This document shows positions 5,544 to 6,393 of a DNA stretch of 6,393 nt, piece by piece. The stretch lies in contig JAHEJF010000108.1 of the NCBI GenBank assembly GCA_024639025.1, positions 1 through 6,393 of the forward strand, read 5' to 3'. A program made the translations under genes and the position numbers. The first letter of the stretch is position 1, and every line of letters begins with the position of its first letter. The notes under the pieces are model-generated. The model ran no database searches, was not told where the DNA came from, and saw only the letters and a list, made by a program, of their open reading frames with translations. This DNA is from Ahrensia sp. (GTDB lineage Bacteria > Pseudomonadota > Alphaproteobacteria > Rhizobiales > Rhizobiaceae).

Positions 5544-6242
5544 TTAGCTACGCTGCATCGTTCTGATGCCCGCTTCAGAAGCAATGATCGCTTTTTCCGC
5601 CATGCCCAAAAACAGGCCATGCTCCACGACACCCGGGATTTCATGCAAAGCGCGAGACAATGCATCTGGGTCGGAAATGTGGCCGAATGATGCATCGAGG
5701 ATGTAATGTCCACCATCTGTCTCAAAAGGATCGTTTTCATTTCCACCACGCAAAGCGATCGATCCTGTCAGTTGCAGCGATTGCGCCGCGTTGTCAATTG
5801 CATGCCGTGTCGCCGCCAACCCAAACGGATTGACTTCAATTGGCAGCGGAAACTTGCCCAGCGCTTGAACCACCTTGGATGCATCAGCGATTACAATCAT
5901 TCGCTGGGAGGCAAACGCAACAATCTTCTCACGCAAGAGCGCACCGCCGCCACCTTTGATCAGGCCCAGATTGCCATCAACTTCATCGGCGCCGTCTATC
6001 GTTAGGTCAAGCGCAGGCGTCTCTTCCAGCGTGGAAAGCGGAACGCCCAGTTGAAGACATAATTTGGCAGTCCGCTCTGATGTCGGGACACCAATGATAT
6101 CAAGCCCATCTTCTACACGCTCTGCCAGCAGTTTCACAAATTCTTCTGCCGTTGAGCCCGTGCCGATGCCAAGCCTCATACGATTCTCGACAAAGTCGAG
6201 CGCGGCACGAGCGGCTTCAATTTTCATGGCTTGTTGCGACAT
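5544..6242 (-). CDS. rpiA: Ribose-5-phosphate isomerase A
   Basis: This cytosolic enzyme interconverts ribose-5-phosphate and ribulose-5-phosphate in the non-oxidative pentose phosphate pathway. The 232 residues contain all RpiA landmarks: GIGTGST (25-31) for phosphate binding, PTSERT (53-58), TIDGADEVD with D83 and D86, [12 protein letters not shown] with K96 and the catalytic base E105, then [15 protein letters not shown] and EHGLF. These residues correspond to E. coli D81, D84, K94 and E103. The frame stays open upstream to 6350, but those 36 codons show no family similarity. The ATG at 6242 gives the usual rhizobial length and N-terminus; an internal ATG at 6227 is possible, and neither has a clear Shine-Dalgarno. 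It is probably cotranscribed with the DUF2059 gene. No confident promoter is visible in the 151 bases upstream. Confidence 0.95.
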   Translation of the reverse strand: MSQQAMKIEAARAALDFVENRMRLGIGTGSTAEEFVKLLAERVEDGLDIIGVPTSERTAKLCLQLGVPLSTLEETPALDLTIDGADEVDGNLGLIKGGGGALLREKIVAFASQRMIVIADASKVVQALGKFPLPIEVNPFGLAATRHAIDNAAQSLQLTGSIALRGGNENDPFETDGGHYILDASFGHISDPDALSRALHEIPGVVEHGLFLGMAEKAIIASEAGIRTMQRS

Positions 6243-6336
6243 CGAGGCAGACCAATTTTTGTTGTTCGTTTCTCGGTAGAATTTGATGCTGCGATAACAT
6301 GCTGCTGTGTCATCGCCAACCGTCAATACCAGCTGC

Positions 6337-6352
6337 ACACAAGCGAACACAA
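6337..6352 (-). repeat. Direct repeat TTGTGT x2 upstream of rpiA
   Basis: On the minus strand TTGTGT occurs at 6352-6347 and 6342-6337, a 10-bp period, about 95-110 nt before the rpiA ATG. Same-face direct repeats can be regulator half sites, but six-base units are short and chance is a fair explanation. Confidence 0.25.
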
Positions 6353-6393
6353 ATAGGTTCTGGATTTACCGTTAAAGCCTTGGCCAACGACGC

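Noticed and set aside
6243..6350. N-terminal extension of rpiA by 36 codons
   Set aside because: The added residues do not resemble any RpiA N-terminus; the start at 6242 gives the normal family length.
6299..6393. Plus-strand ATG frame of about 31 codons running off the right edge, and a minus-strand frame open from the edge to about 6310
   Set aside because: Neither has an RBS, recognisable residues or enough length; a gene beyond the edge could explain one of them but this cannot be decided here.
1..6393. Mobile element, CRISPR, toxin-antitoxin, phage defence or biosynthetic cluster
   Set aside because: No transposase, integrase, spaced repeats, terminal inverted repeats or related families were seen on either strand; gene content is core metabolism.

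Overview
The window reads as a chromosomal housekeeping segment of an alphaproteobacterium, most likely of the order Rhizobiales/Hyphomicrobiales. The reasons are a rhizobial-type glutathione reductase, a class II (plant-like) DAHP synthase, the rpiA - DUF2059 - gor - aroG gene order as I remember it from that group, and a textbook CtrA box. Base composition looks close to balanced, lower than in Rhizobium or Sinorhizobium, so a marine or less GC-rich genus is possible; I cannot name it. All six recognisable full-length genes, and one gene cut by the left edge, lie on the minus strand, so transcription runs from right to left.

Layout from right to left, in transcription order. rpiA (ribose-5-phosphate isomerase A) starts at 6242. 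A secreted DUF2059 protein follows after 49 nt, and the pair ends at a strong intrinsic terminator (4866-4902). That terminator's T-tract runs almost into the start of gor (glutathione reductase). A gamma-glutamylcyclotransferase-like gene begins one base after the gor stop and is almost certainly translated with it. A 112-base gap with a promoter candidate and an inverted repeat precedes aroG (class II DAHP synthase, the first step of the shikimate pathway). Next comes a 169-base intergenic region holding three consecutive hairpins, then a small GFA-family zinc protein. After an AT-rich 251-base intergenic region comes the 5' part (178 codons) of an acidic, coiled-coil protein that runs off the left edge.

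Functionally, rpiA and aroG connect through the pentose phosphate pathway, because erythrose-4-phosphate is a DAHP synthase substrate and NADPH feeds glutathione reductase. Gor and the cyclotransferase are both linked to glutathione or gamma-glutamyl compounds, and the GFA fold was named for a glutathione-dependent reaction. The enzymes themselves look intact and ordinary. The more interesting material is in the gaps: a CtrA-box promoter in front of the coiled-coil gene, two terminator-like hairpins placed directly against the start signals of downstream genes (gor and the GFA gene), and the densely structured aroG-GFA spacer. I see no mobile element, CRISPR array, tRNA or rRNA, and nothing that amounts to a new multi-gene system.
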